A DNA stretch of 64,000 nt from Streptomyces griseus. Its GTDB lineage: Bacteria > Actinomycetota > Actinomycetes > Streptomycetales > Streptomycetaceae. Location: the NCBI RefSeq assembly GCF_001715295.1, contig NZ_MDKB01000001.1, positions 332,346 to 396,345 of the forward strand, given 5' to 3'. How positions within the stretch are numbered: the first letter of the stretch is position 1; each line of letters starts with the position of its first letter. A program made the translations under genes and the position numbers. The notes under the pieces are model-generated. The model searched no databases. It saw nothing but the letters and a program-made list of their open reading frames with translations, and was not told the origin of the DNA. Shown here piece by piece: positions 1 through 9,310 of the stretch.

Positions 1-752
1 AGTACTCGTGGAACGTGTCCATGGTGATCTCCAAGGGCCAGTCGCGGGAGTCGATGATCCCCTCGCCGATCATGACCGCGATGGAGACCGGTGCGATCGG
101 CCGCTTCGAGGAGCTCACCCGGTCCACCAGCGACGTCCAGGACGCGCTGATCTCGATCCTGTCCGAGAAGTACATCTCCGTCCCCGAGATGGACAGCGAC
201 AACATCGTCTTCGCCAAGCCCGGCTTCTCCGTCATCGCCACGGCCAACAGCCGCGACCGTGGGGTGAACGACCTCTCGTCCGCGCTCAAGCGGCGCTTCA
301 ACTTCGTCCGCATCCCCGTCGTGACGAACAAGAAGAGCGAGGCGGAGATCGTCCGCTTCCGCACCGAGGAACTGCTGCGCCGCCATCAGATCGATCTGGA
401 CGTGCCGCCGACCCTGCTGGACGTCCTGCTGCAGAGCTTCGCCGACCTGCGTGCCTCCTCGGCCGCGGCCGGCAGCGACGACGAGAAGCTGGAGTCCGCG
501 CTGTCCAGCGCCGAGCAGATCGGCGTGCTCGAGGACGCCATCCTGCACAGCAACTTCTTCGGCGAGCGCGAGCTGACGGCCCGCACGCTCGCCTCCTCGC
601 TCGTCGGCTCGCTGGCGCGCCGCGAACCCGAGGACCTCGCCATACTCAACAAGTACCTGCACGGGGTCGTCGAGCCACGCAGCAAGGAACAGGGCGGCTC
701 CTGGCCGGAGTTCCTGGAGGGCGGCCGCGACGCGATCGCCACCCTGTCGTGA
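1..752 (+). CDS. MoxR-family AAA+ ATPase, C-terminal part (5' end outside window)
   Basis: The frame is already open at the first base, so the gene starts upstream and only about the last 250 residues are present. They cover the C-terminal half of an AAA+ core: a segment IGRFEELTRS, a sensor-1-like ATAN motif, and SALKRRFNF, which carries the arginine pair expected of an arginine finger. A helical lid follows. This arrangement is typical of MoxR/RavA ATPases, which remodel or activate partner proteins, often together with a VWA-domain protein. The stop codon overlaps the GTG start of the DUF5682 gene by 4 bases, so the two are very probably co-translated. The Walker A motif lies outside the window and could not be checked. 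Confidence 0.85.
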   Translation, partial: YSWNVSMVISKGQSRESMIPSPIMTAMETGAIGRFEELTRSTSDVQDALISILSEKYISVPEMDSDNIVFAKPGFSVIATANSRDRGVNDLSSALKRRFNFVRIPVVTNKKSEAEIVRFRTEELLRRHQIDLDVPPTLLDVLLQSFADLRASSAAAGSDDEKLESALSSAEQIGVLEDAILHSNFFGERELTARTLASSLVGSLARREPEDLAILNKYLHGVVEPRSKEQGGSWPEFLEGGRDAIATLS

Positions 753-3571
753 ACGCCCCCGGCCAGGGGACGCCCTTCGCTGCCCTGCGAGGACAACTCC
801 AGCAAGCGGCGACGGAGTTCGCCGATGGACCCGACGCGCTGGAGGGCATCCTCCTCGGCATCGTCGACGACGTCGACCGGGCGGTGCGCGAACCGCTGGA
901 GATCTTCCCGGTCTGCCACCACTCGCCCGCCTCGGCCGTGGCGATGGCACGCCGGCTGCGCGAGAAGCAGCCGAAGGTCGTGTACCTGGAGCTGTGCGAG
1001 GACATGGCACCGCTCCTGTCCGAACTGCGCAACTGCAGGCTGCCGGTGGCCGTGCAGGCGTTCGCGAGCGAGGTGAAGGGATTCCCCGCCGAGTGGGCGC
1101 CCCTGTCGGTCATCGCCCCGATCACCGAGGCGTCCGCCGAGTACCAGGCCATCGCCTACGCGCTGGGCACACCGGGTGTCGAGCTCGTCCTCGTGGACCG
1201 CTCCTCGGACCACGTGTTCCAGTGGCAGGCGGGCACCCCGCAGGGCGCCGGGCCCGCCGATCCGGACGCACCGCCCGCCGACGGGGAGGCGGCCCTGCAC
1301 GGGGACGCCGTCGGCGTGGAGATCGGCGACCTGCGGCCCCGGTTCGCCGAACTGGAGGAGCACCTGCTGCGCCACGGCAAGGTGCGTCATTGGTCGGAGT
1401 GGTGGCACCAGTACGTCGAACTGCCCCTCGGCGACAGCGACCACGACACCTACCGGCAGGTCATGCTCCTGATCGGCAGCCTGTTCCGCCGGCTGGCACC
1501 CGGCGACCAGGACCGGGTCAGGGTGGACGAGGACCGTGAGCGCCACATGTGGACCCGGATGCGCGCCCACCTCGCCGCGACCGGTACCGACCCCGAGGAC
1601 TGCCTCTATGTCTGCGGCGCGTTCCACGCCTCCAGCCGGGTCGCGGAGTTCGGCGTCCACGGCAGCGACACCTTCGAGATCACGCCACCGAGCGGCAGCA
1701 CCTGGCAGCACGGCCTGATCCCGTCCAGCCACGCGGCGATCGAGGCGCAGTTCGGCCTCGCCGCCGGCTCCGTCTCGATCGCCGCCACCCAGTGGTCGAA
1801 GAACCTCAGGCGCACCCGGGTCCGGCCGTTCCGTCTCACGGACCGGCCGGGCTCCAAGAAGGCGGCGAAGCCGGGGAAGGCCGCACTGCCGCCCGTCCCG
1901 GTGGTACCGGACGCACTCTCCGACAAGCTCTCCGGATTCCTGCGGAAGCCGCCCGTGCTCGACCGCCTGGACGAGGCGGAGCTGCTCGGCTGGTCGGTGG
2001 AGATCGTGCGCTCCGCACGCCGCAACAACTACCTCGCCTCCACCGCCGACGCCATCGCCGTCTTCGAGACGTCCATCCTGCTCGCCGGAATGCGGGACCG
2101 GGCCAAGCCCACCCCGTACGACTTCCAGGACGCCGCGGTCACCTGCATCGAGAAGGAGACCGTGCCGGGGCGGCGCGACGTGCGCCGGCTCGTGGAGATC
2201 CTCATGGGCGGCGACCGGGTGGGTCAGGTCGGTTACGACGCCCTGCCGCCCCTCGCGCGCGACGTCCACGACCGGCTGGCTCCGCTGAACCTCGCACTCC
2301 AGCAGCGCGGGGTGCGGCGCGCCCTGCTCGACATGGCCTCCCGGCCCGAGTTGGAGCAGGTGTCCGACGTGCTGTGGATGCTGCGCCGCCTGATGCCGGA
2401 CGGCGCGGCCCGGCCGATCATGGGCGAGCGGGGTCTCGGCACGCGGTCGATCCAGGAATCGTGGGACCTCGCCCTGGGGACCCACCAGCGGGCGCTGATC
2501 GAACTCGGCTACGAGGGCGTCAGCATCGAGCAGGTCCTGGAGCAGCGCCTGCGCCGTACGGCGTACGCGCCGGACGCCACGGCGGCGACCGTCCTGGAGG
2601 CCGTGGAGGACGCGGTCCTCCATCTGCGCGGCGACCGCCTCGCGGACGAGCTGGGCACCCGCGCGCTGGAGGTGCTGTCCACCGAGCGCAGTGTCGACGG
2701 CGCACCGGAGGTGCTGCGGCGGGTGCGCCGGCTGCTGGCCTACTACCGGATCAGCCGGCCGGCGCTGCCGGCGTGGATCGAGTCGTTCGCCAAGACGGGC
2801 TACGCGCACTACTGCACCCTGCTGCCGAAGGCGTTCACCGACGAGGACGCGACCGTCCGCCAGGTGGCGGCGATGCTCGGATTCCTCTTCAGCATGGAGA
2901 ATCTGGCGCTGTCGCTGGGCTGCGACCGTACGCAGCTGGAACTGGCCTTCGCGCAGTCGCACCCGCGCGAGCCGTCGAAGACGGCACTGCTGTGGGCGGC
3001 GCAGGTGCAGCTCGGGCAGCTCTCCCGGGCCGGTCTGCGGGAGCGGTGCGACGCGCTGCTCGACAATCCTCTGGTGCTCCCGGCCTATCCCCGCTACCTC
3101 AGCGGGTTCCTGCACGCGCTGGAGCCGGTGCCGCAGCTGGCCGGTTTCGTCGTGGAGGCCGTGTCGAACGCGTTCGCGCGGCTGCCCGACCCGGTGCTGC
3201 TGCCCTGGCTGCCCTCCCTCATCACGACGCTGCGCAACGACGGCGCGGACCTGGCACCTCTGCTGATCCGGGAGGCCGGGCGTGTCTTCCCCGGCCGGCT
3301 CGCGGCACTCGACAGCTGGGTGCCGCCCTGGCGGGAAGCCCCGCAGCCGCCGGCCGCCGGGGCGCCCACGGCTCTGCCCGGCCCGGGAGCCGGGGGCCGC
3401 GCCCTGCTGCTCGCCGCCCACCCCGCGACCTGCGACAGCGTGGCGGAGCTGCTGGGCTGCGAGGGCACGTGGGAGGAGACGGTCCCGGCCGCGTCGCCCG
3501 GCGGCGCGGCGCTGGTCGCCCGCCACCCGGAGACGGCCGAGGCCCTGGAGGCGCTGCTGGCCGGGGTCTGA
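749..3571 (+). CDS. DUF5682-family protein, partner of MoxR ATPase
   Basis: The protein has 940 residues and starts at a GTG that overlaps the upstream stop codon in a GTGA arrangement. This start was chosen because upstream sequence in the frame is the shadow of the ATPase gene and because the overlap indicates translational coupling. Around residues 53-63 there is a conserved-looking FPVCHHSPAS motif followed by a short Rossmann-like alpha/beta region (VVYLELCEDM, ELVLVDRSS). The rest is largely helical. From memory, the HHSPA signature and the position after a MoxR gene match DUF5682, which accompanies MoxR-VWA systems of unknown biochemical role. No VWA gene follows here: two strong hairpins close the operon, so a VWA partner would have to be upstream of the window. 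Function is unknown. Confidence 0.75.
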   Translation: MNAPGQGTPFAALRGQLQQAATEFADGPDALEGILLGIVDDVDRAVREPLEIFPVCHHSPASAVAMARRLREKQPKVVYLELCEDMAPLLSELRNCRLPVAVQAFASEVKGFPAEWAPLSVIAPITEASAEYQAIAYALGTPGVELVLVDRSSDHVFQWQAGTPQGAGPADPDAPPADGEAALHGDAVGVEIGDLRPRFAELEEHLLRHGKVRHWSEWWHQYVELPLGDSDHDTYRQVMLLIGSLFRRLAPGDQDRVRVDEDRERHMWTRMRAHLAATGTDPEDCLYVCGAFHASSRVAEFGVHGSDTFEITPPSGSTWQHGLIPSSHAAIEAQFGLAAGSVSIAATQWSKNLRRTRVRPFRLTDRPGSKKAAKPGKAALPPVPVVPDALSDKLSGFLRKPPVLDRLDEAELLGWSVEIVRSARRNNYLASTADAIAVFETSILLAGMRDRAKPTPYDFQDAAVTCIEKETVPGRRDVRRLVEILMGGDRVGQVGYDALPPLARDVHDRLAPLNLALQQRGVRRALLDMASRPELEQVSDVLWMLRRLMPDGAARPIMGERGLGTRSIQESWDLALGTHQRALIELGYEGVSIEQVLEQRLRRTAYAPDATAATVLEAVEDAVLHLRGDRLADELGTRALEVLSTERSVDGAPEVLRRVRRLLAYYRISRPALPAWIESFAKTGYAHYCTLLPKAFTDEDATVRQVAAMLGFLFSMENLALSLGCDRTQLELAFAQSHPREPSKTALLWAAQVQLGQLSRAGLRERCDALLDNPLVLPAYPRYLSGFLHALEPVPQLAGFVVEAVSNAFARLPDPVLLPWLPSLITTLRNDGADLAPLLIREAGRVFPGRLAALDSWVPPWREAPQPPAAGAPTALPGPGAGGRALLLAAHPATCDSVAELLGCEGTWEETVPAASPGGAALVARHPETAEALEALLAGV

Positions 3572-3600
3572 CGGGGACGCAGGTCCCGGCCCAAATCCGC

Positions 3601-3637
3601 AGGCGCGGTACCGGGAGGACGTCCCGGTACCGCGCCT
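3601..3637 (+). terminator. Perfect 16-bp hairpin downstream of the DUF5682 gene
   Basis: A perfect inverted repeat has arms at 3601-3616 and 3622-3637 and a 5-nt loop, starting 30 bases after the stop codon. There is no T-tract, as is usual for GC-rich actinobacterial terminators. Confidence 0.75.
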
Positions 3638-3662
3638 CGGCACCCCCGCACAGCCCGCCGCA

Positions 3663-3691
3663 GGGCCGCGGGACGAGGTGTCCCGCGGCCC
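3663..3691 (+). terminator. Second perfect hairpin in tandem
   Basis: A perfect 11-bp inverted repeat (3663-3673 with 3681-3691, 7-nt loop) lies 25 bases beyond the first hairpin. Together they make a double terminator that separates the MoxR operon from the minus-strand gene ending at 3791. Because the stems are symmetric, they could also stop minus-strand transcription. Confidence 0.6.
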
Positions 3692-3790
3692 GGGTCCGAC
3701 GGCCGGGTGGTCACCCCGAGACACGCCGGGCAGGGCCGGACGGCGGATCCGGCCCGTGGACCGGACGGCGGGCCCGGCCCGGGATCCGGG

Positions 3791-4243
3791 TCAGCGGACT
3801 TCGGTGACCCGGCGTTCCTTCAGCGCCGCGCAGTTGGAGTTCTCCACCGACACGTACACGTTGCTGATGCTGCCGCCCCAGCTCACGCAGTGGCCCTTGC
3901 CGTAGACGTACGCCGGCCCCGCGTACGACGTGTAGGACCCGGAGTCACCGGCCCACGCGTCGGTGTCGGGGACGTAGATGTACGTGGACATCTCCTTGGC
4001 CGTGCCCGGGTTGGTGCGGATGGTGGCGACGCAGTTCTTCCCGTTCGAGGAGTTGTACGTCAGGTAGACCGTGCCCAGCGAGCCGATGGGCGCCGAGTTG
4101 ACGGTCTTGTAGGCGCTGCCGCAGACGCCCTGCGGGGTGACGTTGGGCGCCGCCGAGGCGGTCGCACCGAGCACGGCGGTGCTGCCCGCCACCAGAGCGG
4201 CGAGGGTTCCGGCGGTCGCGATGGTACGTGCAGTTGTTCGCAT
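3791..4243 (-). CDS. Spore-associated protein A-like small secreted protein
   Basis: The protein has 150 residues. The ATG at 4243 was chosen over an upstream in-frame ATG at 4360 because it is preceded by a GGGGGA ribosome-binding site and begins a clean signal peptide: a positive start (MRTTAR), a hydrophobic core and an Ala-rich cleavage region ending in ATASAAP near residue 33. The mature part is about 115 residues, with Cys pairs that could form disulphides and motifs CGSAYKTV, TVYLTYNSSNGKNC and GSFTSYAGP. I recognise these from Streptomyces spore-associated proteins of the SapA type, which are small proteins recovered from spore surfaces. The gene is transcribed away from the neighbouring phosphatase gene. 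A direct link to the T7SS genes is not shown by the sequence. Confidence 0.75.
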   Translation of the reverse strand: MRTTARTIATAGTLAALVAGSTAVLGATASAAPNVTPQGVCGSAYKTVNSAPIGSLGTVYLTYNSSNGKNCVATIRTNPGTAKEMSTYIYVPDTDAWAGDSGSYTSYAGPAYVYGKGHCVSWGGSISNVYVSVENSNCAALKERRVTEVR

Positions 4244-4611
4244 ATTTCCCCCATGTATCCCGAGGAGTGGTTTGCTCCCACTTGATGTGACCCGCGAACG
4301 GCGGGGATGGTTGTGCCGGCCGCAGGGTGAAAAAACCGCCGCCCCGGTCGAGTGGCGCACACGGTCACCGCCGCGGGCGGCGCGCTGCCGGCGCCCGGCG
4401 CCGGTCCCTGCCCGACGCGGTGGCGGCGCGGTGAGCCCGGTTCCCCCGAGTCGGGTCCGGGTCCGCCCGAGGAGCTACGGAGTCCGGGGCACCCCGCCAC
4501 CCCTGCCCTCCGCACGGTCCGCGGCCTCCCTCCGGCTTCCGCCGCCACTCCCACCGGGATGTCTGCGGGTCGGAGCGGGCCGGGCCGTCGGCCATGCGGT
4601 AGGCATGGAGG
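4244..4611. promoter_or_regulatory. 368-bp divergent intergenic region
   Basis: This gap separates the minus-strand spore-associated gene from the plus-strand phosphatase gene and must hold both promoters. The only clear element is the GGGGGA ribosome-binding site of the minus-strand gene at about 4247-4252. A short A-run near 4330 interrupts otherwise very GC-rich DNA. I found no convincing operator palindrome and no -35/-10 pair I would defend. Confidence 0.4.
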
Positions 4612-5766
4612 GTGTCTGAGGCGAGGGGTGGCCGGTGGAGTCGCACCAGGTGGATGATTCCCTGGGGAATCATCGTGGTGGCGGTGGCCTTCGACCTGGC
4701 CACGCCCCGGGAGGTCAGCGGCGCGCCCCTGCTCGCCGTGGCCCCCGTCGCGGCCGCCCCGTTCATGCGGGCGGGCCCCATCATCGTCGTCGGCCTGGCC
4801 TCCATGGGCGTCCACGCCGTGCTGGTCGCGTTGGACGGCACCTTCGGGTGGCGTCTGGGCGTCGCACGCCAGCTCACGCTGGTCTGCGTGATCGTCCTGG
4901 CGGTGCTGCTGCGCCGCACGATCGAGCGCCACGAGAAAGCCGTCGGCCGGGCCCAACGGGTGGCGGAGATCGCCCAGCGGGCACTCCTGCCGGATCCGCC
5001 CGACACCCTCGACGGATTCCGGATCGCCACACGCTACGCCCCCGCGGACGAGGAGATCATGGTGGGCGGCGACTTCTACTCCGTACGCGGCTCCTCGGAT
5101 TCCGTCCGGGCGATCGTCGGGGACGTACGGGGCAAGGGGCTGGCCGCCGTCCAGGCGGCCAACGTGATCGTCGGGGCCTTCAACGCCCTCGCCGACGACG
5201 CCGCCGACCTGGAGGAGGTGGCCGAACGGCTGGACCGGCAGCTCCAGCGCGAGGGGGAGCGACGGGGAGGCCTCGAGCAGTCGGAGGGCTTCACCGCCGC
5301 CGTCCTCGTCGAGCTCGACGTCACCCGGCACCGGGTGCGCGTACTCAACCGGGGGCTCCCCCCGCCCCTGCTTCTCACGCCCGGTGGCGGGGTCACCGAA
5401 CTCGCGCCCTCCCAGGAGGCGCCACCGCTCGGGCTCTACGCGCTGGGGAACTTCGGGGCGCCGGCGGACACCTTCCCCCTGAGCCCCGGCTCCACGCTGA
5501 TCTGCTGGACGGACGGACTGACCGAAGCCCGTAACTCCCGGGGAGAGTTCTACGACCCGGTCGCGCGCCTGCCCCGTCTGCTGACCCGCCACGGCGCCCA
5601 CCTCACGGAGAATCCCGACCTCCTCCTGGGCGCGCTCGCCTCGGACGCCGAACGGCACGCGGGTGGCAGACGTACGGATGACCAGGGCATGCTCGCCGTC
5701 CACTGGCCGCTCCCGCCGGGAGCCGTATCCGCCATCCGACAGGCGGACGAGACCCGCCGGGGGTGA
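4612..5766 (+). CDS. Membrane-anchored PP2C/SpoIIE-type serine/threonine phosphatase
   Basis: The protein has 384 residues. The first ~102 residues hold three or four hydrophobic segments (about 15-31, 38-74 and 88-102), a membrane anchor without an obvious sensor domain. A PP2C catalytic domain of the SpoIIE/RsbU class follows, with metal-binding motifs GGDFYSV (Asp154), GDVRGKGLAA (Asp171), TDGLTEARN (Asp301) and a terminal DDQGM pair (Asp356-Asp357). In Streptomyces such phosphatases usually dephosphorylate anti-sigma-factor antagonists and so control alternative sigma factors. The partner is not encoded nearby. The GTG at 4612 has only a GGAGG directly abutting it; the ATG at 4654 would give a protein 14 residues shorter and is a real alternative. 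Confidence 0.85.
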   Translation: MSEARGGRWSRTRWMIPWGIIVVAVAFDLATPREVSGAPLLAVAPVAAAPFMRAGPIIVVGLASMGVHAVLVALDGTFGWRLGVARQLTLVCVIVLAVLLRRTIERHEKAVGRAQRVAEIAQRALLPDPPDTLDGFRIATRYAPADEEIMVGGDFYSVRGSSDSVRAIVGDVRGKGLAAVQAANVIVGAFNALADDAADLEEVAERLDRQLQREGERRGGLEQSEGFTAAVLVELDVTRHRVRVLNRGLPPPLLLTPGGGVTELAPSQEAPPLGLYALGNFGAPADTFPLSPGSTLICWTDGLTEARNSRGEFYDPVARLPRLLTRHGAHLTENPDLLLGALASDAERHAGGRRTDDQGMLAVHWPLPPGAVSAIRQADETRRG

Positions 5767-5780
5767 ACGCCGTCCTCCGT

Positions 5781-5811
5781 CCGGGCGTGGCGCCCAGAGC
5801 CCAGCGCCCGG
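5781..5811. terminator. Possible hairpin between convergent genes
   Basis: Arms CCGGGCG (5781-5787) and CGCCCGG (5805-5811) can pair across a 17-nt loop in the 221-bp gap between the convergent phosphatase and EccA-like genes. The stem is short and the surrounding DNA is GC-rich, so the call is weak. Confidence 0.3.
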
Positions 5812-5987
5812 GTGGGCGTGCCGAGGGCCTAGGGCCGGCCGGGAGGCCGCCGCGGCGCACGACCGCACCTGGTGCGCCGGGGCGGGGCAGGACGCCCGCG
5901 TCCGTCGGCCCGGCGGCGAGCCGCGCCGACGGTGGACCGTGCCGGTGGGCACCGGACCGCGTCCCACCGCACGCGCGGCCCGACCCG

Positions 5988-8900
5988 TCAGTGGCGTAGC
6001 GCCGCCGCCTCCGGGGGCAGGTCCTCCGCGATCAGCAGGCGCAGGTCGTCCAGGCCCGGCGCGGACATCGCGCCGATCCGCCCCGCCTGGCGGGTCATCA
6101 TCCCCTCAAGGATCTGGCGGGCCGTACGCGCGTTGCCGAAGGAGTGGTCGCGCGGCAGGGCGTCCAGATAGCCGCGCAGGGCGGTCATCGCCTCCGGGGA
6201 GCAGTCGTAGCCGTAGTCGGTGGCCTGCTTGGACAGGATCTCCAGAAGGTCGTCCGTCGAGTAGTTCTCGAACTCCACCGTCCGCGAGAACCGCGAGGCC
6301 AGGCCCGGGTTGGAGTCGAGGAAGCGGCGCATCTCGCGGGTGTAGCCGGCGGCGATGACGACGACCTCGTCGCGGTGGTCCTCCATCAGTTTCAGCAGCG
6401 TGTCGACGGCCTCCCGGCCGAAGTCCGAGGTCGCGCCCTCCGGGGTGAGCGTGTACGCCTCGTCGACGAACAGCACGCCCCCCAGGGCGCGCTCGAACGC
6501 CTCCTTGGTGAGCTGGGCCGTGTGGCCCACGTAGCGGCCGACCAGGTCGGCGCGGGCGACCTCGACCAGCTGGCCCTTGGGCAGCACGCCGAGGGAGCGC
6601 AGCAGGTCCGCGTACAGGCGCGCGATGGTGGTCTTACCCGTACCGGGCGGCCCGGAGAAGATGAGGTGGTTGCTGATCCTCGGGGTGGGCAGCCCGGCGG
6701 CCTTGCGCTGTTTCGCCGCCGTGAGCAGGTTGACCAGGGCGGTCACCTCGTTCTTGACCGCCGTGAGGCCGATCATCGCGTGCAGCTCGGCGAGCAGCTC
6801 CTCCGAGCCGGGGCCGTCGTCCGCCGGGGTGCTCTCCGTCGCCACGTCCTCGGGCAGCAGGAGGGTGAGGTCGCTCTCCGCCGGGTTGCTCATGGAGGCG
6901 AGGCGGGATGCCTGCCGGTCCACCATCTCCTCGAAGACCCGGCGCGCGGCTCGGCCGTTGCCGAACGTGGCGTCGCGCGGCATGCGTGTGTAGTGCAGGG
7001 CGAGCGCGTCCAGGGTCCGGGGGTCCAGCGCGTAGCGGTGGCCCGCGCACATGTTCTCGGTGATCGTCACCAGTTCGTCGACCGAGTAGTTGGCGAACTC
7101 GATGGTGCGGGTGAAGCGGGAGGCCAGACCGGGGTTGGAGGAGAGGAAGGAGTCCATCTCGCCGGTGTAGCCGGCGGCGATGACGGCCACGTCGTCGCGG
7201 TGGTCCTCCATCAGTTTCAGCAGCGTGTCGACCGCCTCCCGGCCGAAGTCGGCGCCGGAGCCCTTGCTGTCGGAGAGCAGCGTGTACGCCTCGTCGATGA
7301 ACAGCACGCCGCCGAGGGCCTCGTTGAACGCCTCGGTCGTCTTGATGGCCGTACCGCCGATGACCTGCGCGACCAGGTCGGCCCGCGAGACCTCAACCAG
7401 GTGCCCGGAGCGCAGGACGCCCAGATCCGCCAGGATGCCTCCGTACAGCCGGGCCACCGTGGTCTTACCGGTGCCGGGCGGGCCCGAGAACACCAGGTGG
7501 CGGCTCATCTGGGGGACGGGCATGCCCAGCTGGGCGCGGCGCTGGTTGAGCTGGTTGAGGTTGACGAGGGTCCGGACCTGGCTCTTGACCTCGGTCAGGC
7601 CGACCAGCGACTCCAGCTCCTCCAGCGGCCCCTCGGGCTTCTTGGCCGCGTCGCCGGACCCGCCGGTCGCCACGTCCGGCGGGAGGGTGTCGCCCCACGC
7701 GTCCGGGGCCACGTTGCCGCTGCTGTTGAGGTTCTCGACCGTGAGCCGTTCGTTCACCCTCGTCTGTCTGAGGCCCGCGCCGCGGTTGTCGCGGACGGCA
7801 CAGTCCGTGACGGTGACGGGCTCGGCGGTGTCGATCCGGACGCCGTCGCCGACGCTGCCGATGACCTGGGAAGACGTGAGGGTGGCGCGGGCACCGTTGG
7901 CGAGGAGCACCCCGTGGGCACCGGAGTCGGTGATGTGGGCCCGCAGCGCGGAGAGCTCGCCGCCGTTGTCCACCGTGACTCCGCCGGCCGTGGGCGACTC
8001 GATACGGCAGTCCCGGAGGGTGGCGCGGCCCTGAGGGCCGACGGAGACGGTGGCGTCGGTCGCCGCCCGCATGACCGTGTCGCGGATGTCGGGGTTGCCG
8101 CCCGAGACGACGCGTACCGCGGAGCCGCCCGCCCGGTCGATCTCGCAGTGCTCCAGCCTGCCGCGCCCGTCCTCGGCGACCTCGACGCCGTGGCCGCCCG
8201 GCGAGGTGATCCGTGCGCGGCGCAGCAGCGGGTCGGCGCCGGCGCGTATCCGTATGCCGGTGCCGGCCGCGTCCGTGACCAGCAGGTCGTCGAACTCCGC
8301 CGCCGACTCCTCCTCCAGCAGCACGGCGCCGCTCGTGTCCGCGCAGTCGCGTACCGCGCAGCCGGTCAGGAAGGGCGCGCTGGAGCTGACCACGCGGATG
8401 GCGGGCGCGGCGGAGGTGTCGAACTCGCAGTCCTGGAAGGTGCCCCTGGACCGCTCGGTGACGGTGAGACCACTGCCCTTGGTGCGTGAGGTACGGCAGT
8501 GCAGGAACTCGGGGTCGGCGCTCGCGGCCAGCATGATGCCGGGGCCCGTGGTGTCGCTGACCGTGACGTGCTCCAGCACCGGGCGGGCGGAACTGGTGAT
8601 GTAGACGCCGACCGACGTGTCGTGCACGGAGGTGCGCACGACCCGGGTGCCGCTGCGGCCCTCCAGGGCGATGGACGGCTTGTCCGTGCCGGAGATGTCG
8701 CAGTCCTCGACCAGGCCCTGTGCCTCGTCGGAGGTCAGCACGCCGTTGGCGCGGGCGTCGCGGATCCGGCAGTCCCGTACGGTCGCCCGGGCCTCCGCGC
8801 CGATGACGACGCCGGAGGTGCCGAGGTTCTCGATGAGACAGCCCGCGATGATGCTGCCGGTGGGCGCGGAGTCCACGACACCGGCGCCCTTCGGGTTGCT

Positions 8901-9293
8901 GACCCGGCAGTCGCGCATGGCCACCGAACCCGACTCGCGGGCCAGGACGGCGGTCCAGCCGGAGCCGATGACCGTGCAGCCGTCCATCGCGACCTGGCCG
9001 CGCGGCGCGTCGACGACCGGCAGGTCCTCGCTCCCGCCCCGCAGGGTCAGGTCGGTGAGCATGACGGCGTCGGCGACGAGGACGACGGCGGTGCCCCGGC
9101 GGGGGCAGATGTCGACACTGCCGGGCTCGCCGTCGGCGACGATGGTGACCCGGGTCCTGACCGTGAGGTTCTCCGGGTAGCGGCCGGGTTGGACCCGGAT
9201 CACCGCGCCCGTGCGTGCCATGTCCAGGGCATCACCGATCGTTCGGAAACTGTCCGGTTGTCCCGATCCGACCCTGAGCAACTGCCGTGACAC
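5988..9293 (-). CDS. EccA-like T7SS ATPase: beta-helix fused to two CbxX/CfxQ AAA+ domains
   Basis: The protein has 1,101 residues and uses a GTG start with a strong AAGGAGGAGG site 7 nt upstream. Residues 1 to about 545 form an array of short repeats of roughly 23 residues, such as VRDCRIRDARANGV, typical of a right-handed parallel beta-helix (pectin-lyase fold). Two homologous CbxX/CfxQ AAA+ domains follow, each with Walker A GPPGTGKT (residues 604-611 and 881-888), a Walker B region (GGVLFIDEAYTL, GGVLFVDEAYTL) and downstream LASRF sensor/arginine elements. EccA of mycobacterial ESX systems has TPR repeats and a single CbxX-type ATPase domain and acts in the cytosol on substrates. Here a beta-helix replaces the TPR part and the ATPase is doubled. 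Location beside mycP and eccC supports a T7SS role; the substrate-handling function is inferred. Confidence 0.8.
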   Translation of the reverse strand: MSRQLLRVGSGQPDSFRTIGDALDMARTGAVIRVQPGRYPENLTVRTRVTIVADGEPGSVDICPRRGTAVVLVADAVMLTDLTLRGGSEDLPVVDAPRGQVAMDGCTVIGSGWTAVLARESGSVAMRDCRVSNPKGAGVVDSAPTGSIIAGCLIENLGTSGVVIGAEARATVRDCRIRDARANGVLTSDEAQGLVEDCDISGTDKPSIALEGRSGTRVVRTSVHDTSVGVYITSSARPVLEHVTVSDTTGPGIMLAASADPEFLHCRTSRTKGSGLTVTERSRGTFQDCEFDTSAAPAIRVVSSSAPFLTGCAVRDCADTSGAVLLEEESAAEFDDLLVTDAAGTGIRIRAGADPLLRRARITSPGGHGVEVAEDGRGRLEHCEIDRAGGSAVRVVSGGNPDIRDTVMRAATDATVSVGPQGRATLRDCRIESPTAGGVTVDNGGELSALRAHITDSGAHGVLLANGARATLTSSQVIGSVGDGVRIDTAEPVTVTDCAVRDNRGAGLRQTRVNERLTVENLNSSGNVAPDAWGDTLPPDVATGGSGDAAKKPEGPLEELESLVGLTEVKSQVRTLVNLNQLNQRRAQLGMPVPQMSRHLVFSGPPGTGKTTVARLYGGILADLGVLRSGHLVEVSRADLVAQVIGGTAIKTTEAFNEALGGVLFIDEAYTLLSDSKGSGADFGREAVDTLLKLMEDHRDDVAVIAAGYTGEMDSFLSSNPGLASRFTRTIEFANYSVDELVTITENMCAGHRYALDPRTLDALALHYTRMPRDATFGNGRAARRVFEEMVDRQASRLASMSNPAESDLTLLLPEDVATESTPADDGPGSEELLAELHAMIGLTAVKNEVTALVNLLTAAKQRKAAGLPTPRISNHLIFSGPPGTGKTTIARLYADLLRSLGVLPKGQLVEVARADLVGRYVGHTAQLTKEAFERALGGVLFVDEAYTLTPEGATSDFGREAVDTLLKLMEDHRDEVVVIAAGYTREMRRFLDSNPGLASRFSRTVEFENYSTDDLLEILSKQATDYGYDCSPEAMTALRGYLDALPRDHSFGNARTARQILEGMMTRQAGRIGAMSAPGLDDLRLLIAEDLPPEAAALRH

Positions 9294-9300
9294 GCTCGCT

Positions 9301-9310
9301 CCTCCTCCTT
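9301..9310 (-). promoter_or_regulatory. Strong ribosome-binding site deciding the GTG start at 9293
   Basis: On the minus strand this reads AAGGAGGAGG and lies 7 nt before the GTG. It fixes the start of the EccA-like protein, whose product then begins directly with its first beta-helix repeat. Confidence 0.8.

Noticed and set aside
386..3724. 1,112-codon minus-strand frame over the MoxR/DUF5682 genes
   Set aside because: The plus-strand genes have motifs and a 4-base overlap; the antisense product is Arg/Gly/Pro-rich without domains.
3740..3790. Terminator for the minus-strand spore-associated gene
   Set aside because: Several short GGCCCG/CGGGCC pairings are possible but none makes a long, unambiguous stem.
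6144..8489. 781-codon plus-strand frame opposite the EccA-like gene
   Set aside because: The minus strand has paired Walker motifs and beta-helix repeats; the plus-strand product is a repetitive shadow of these.
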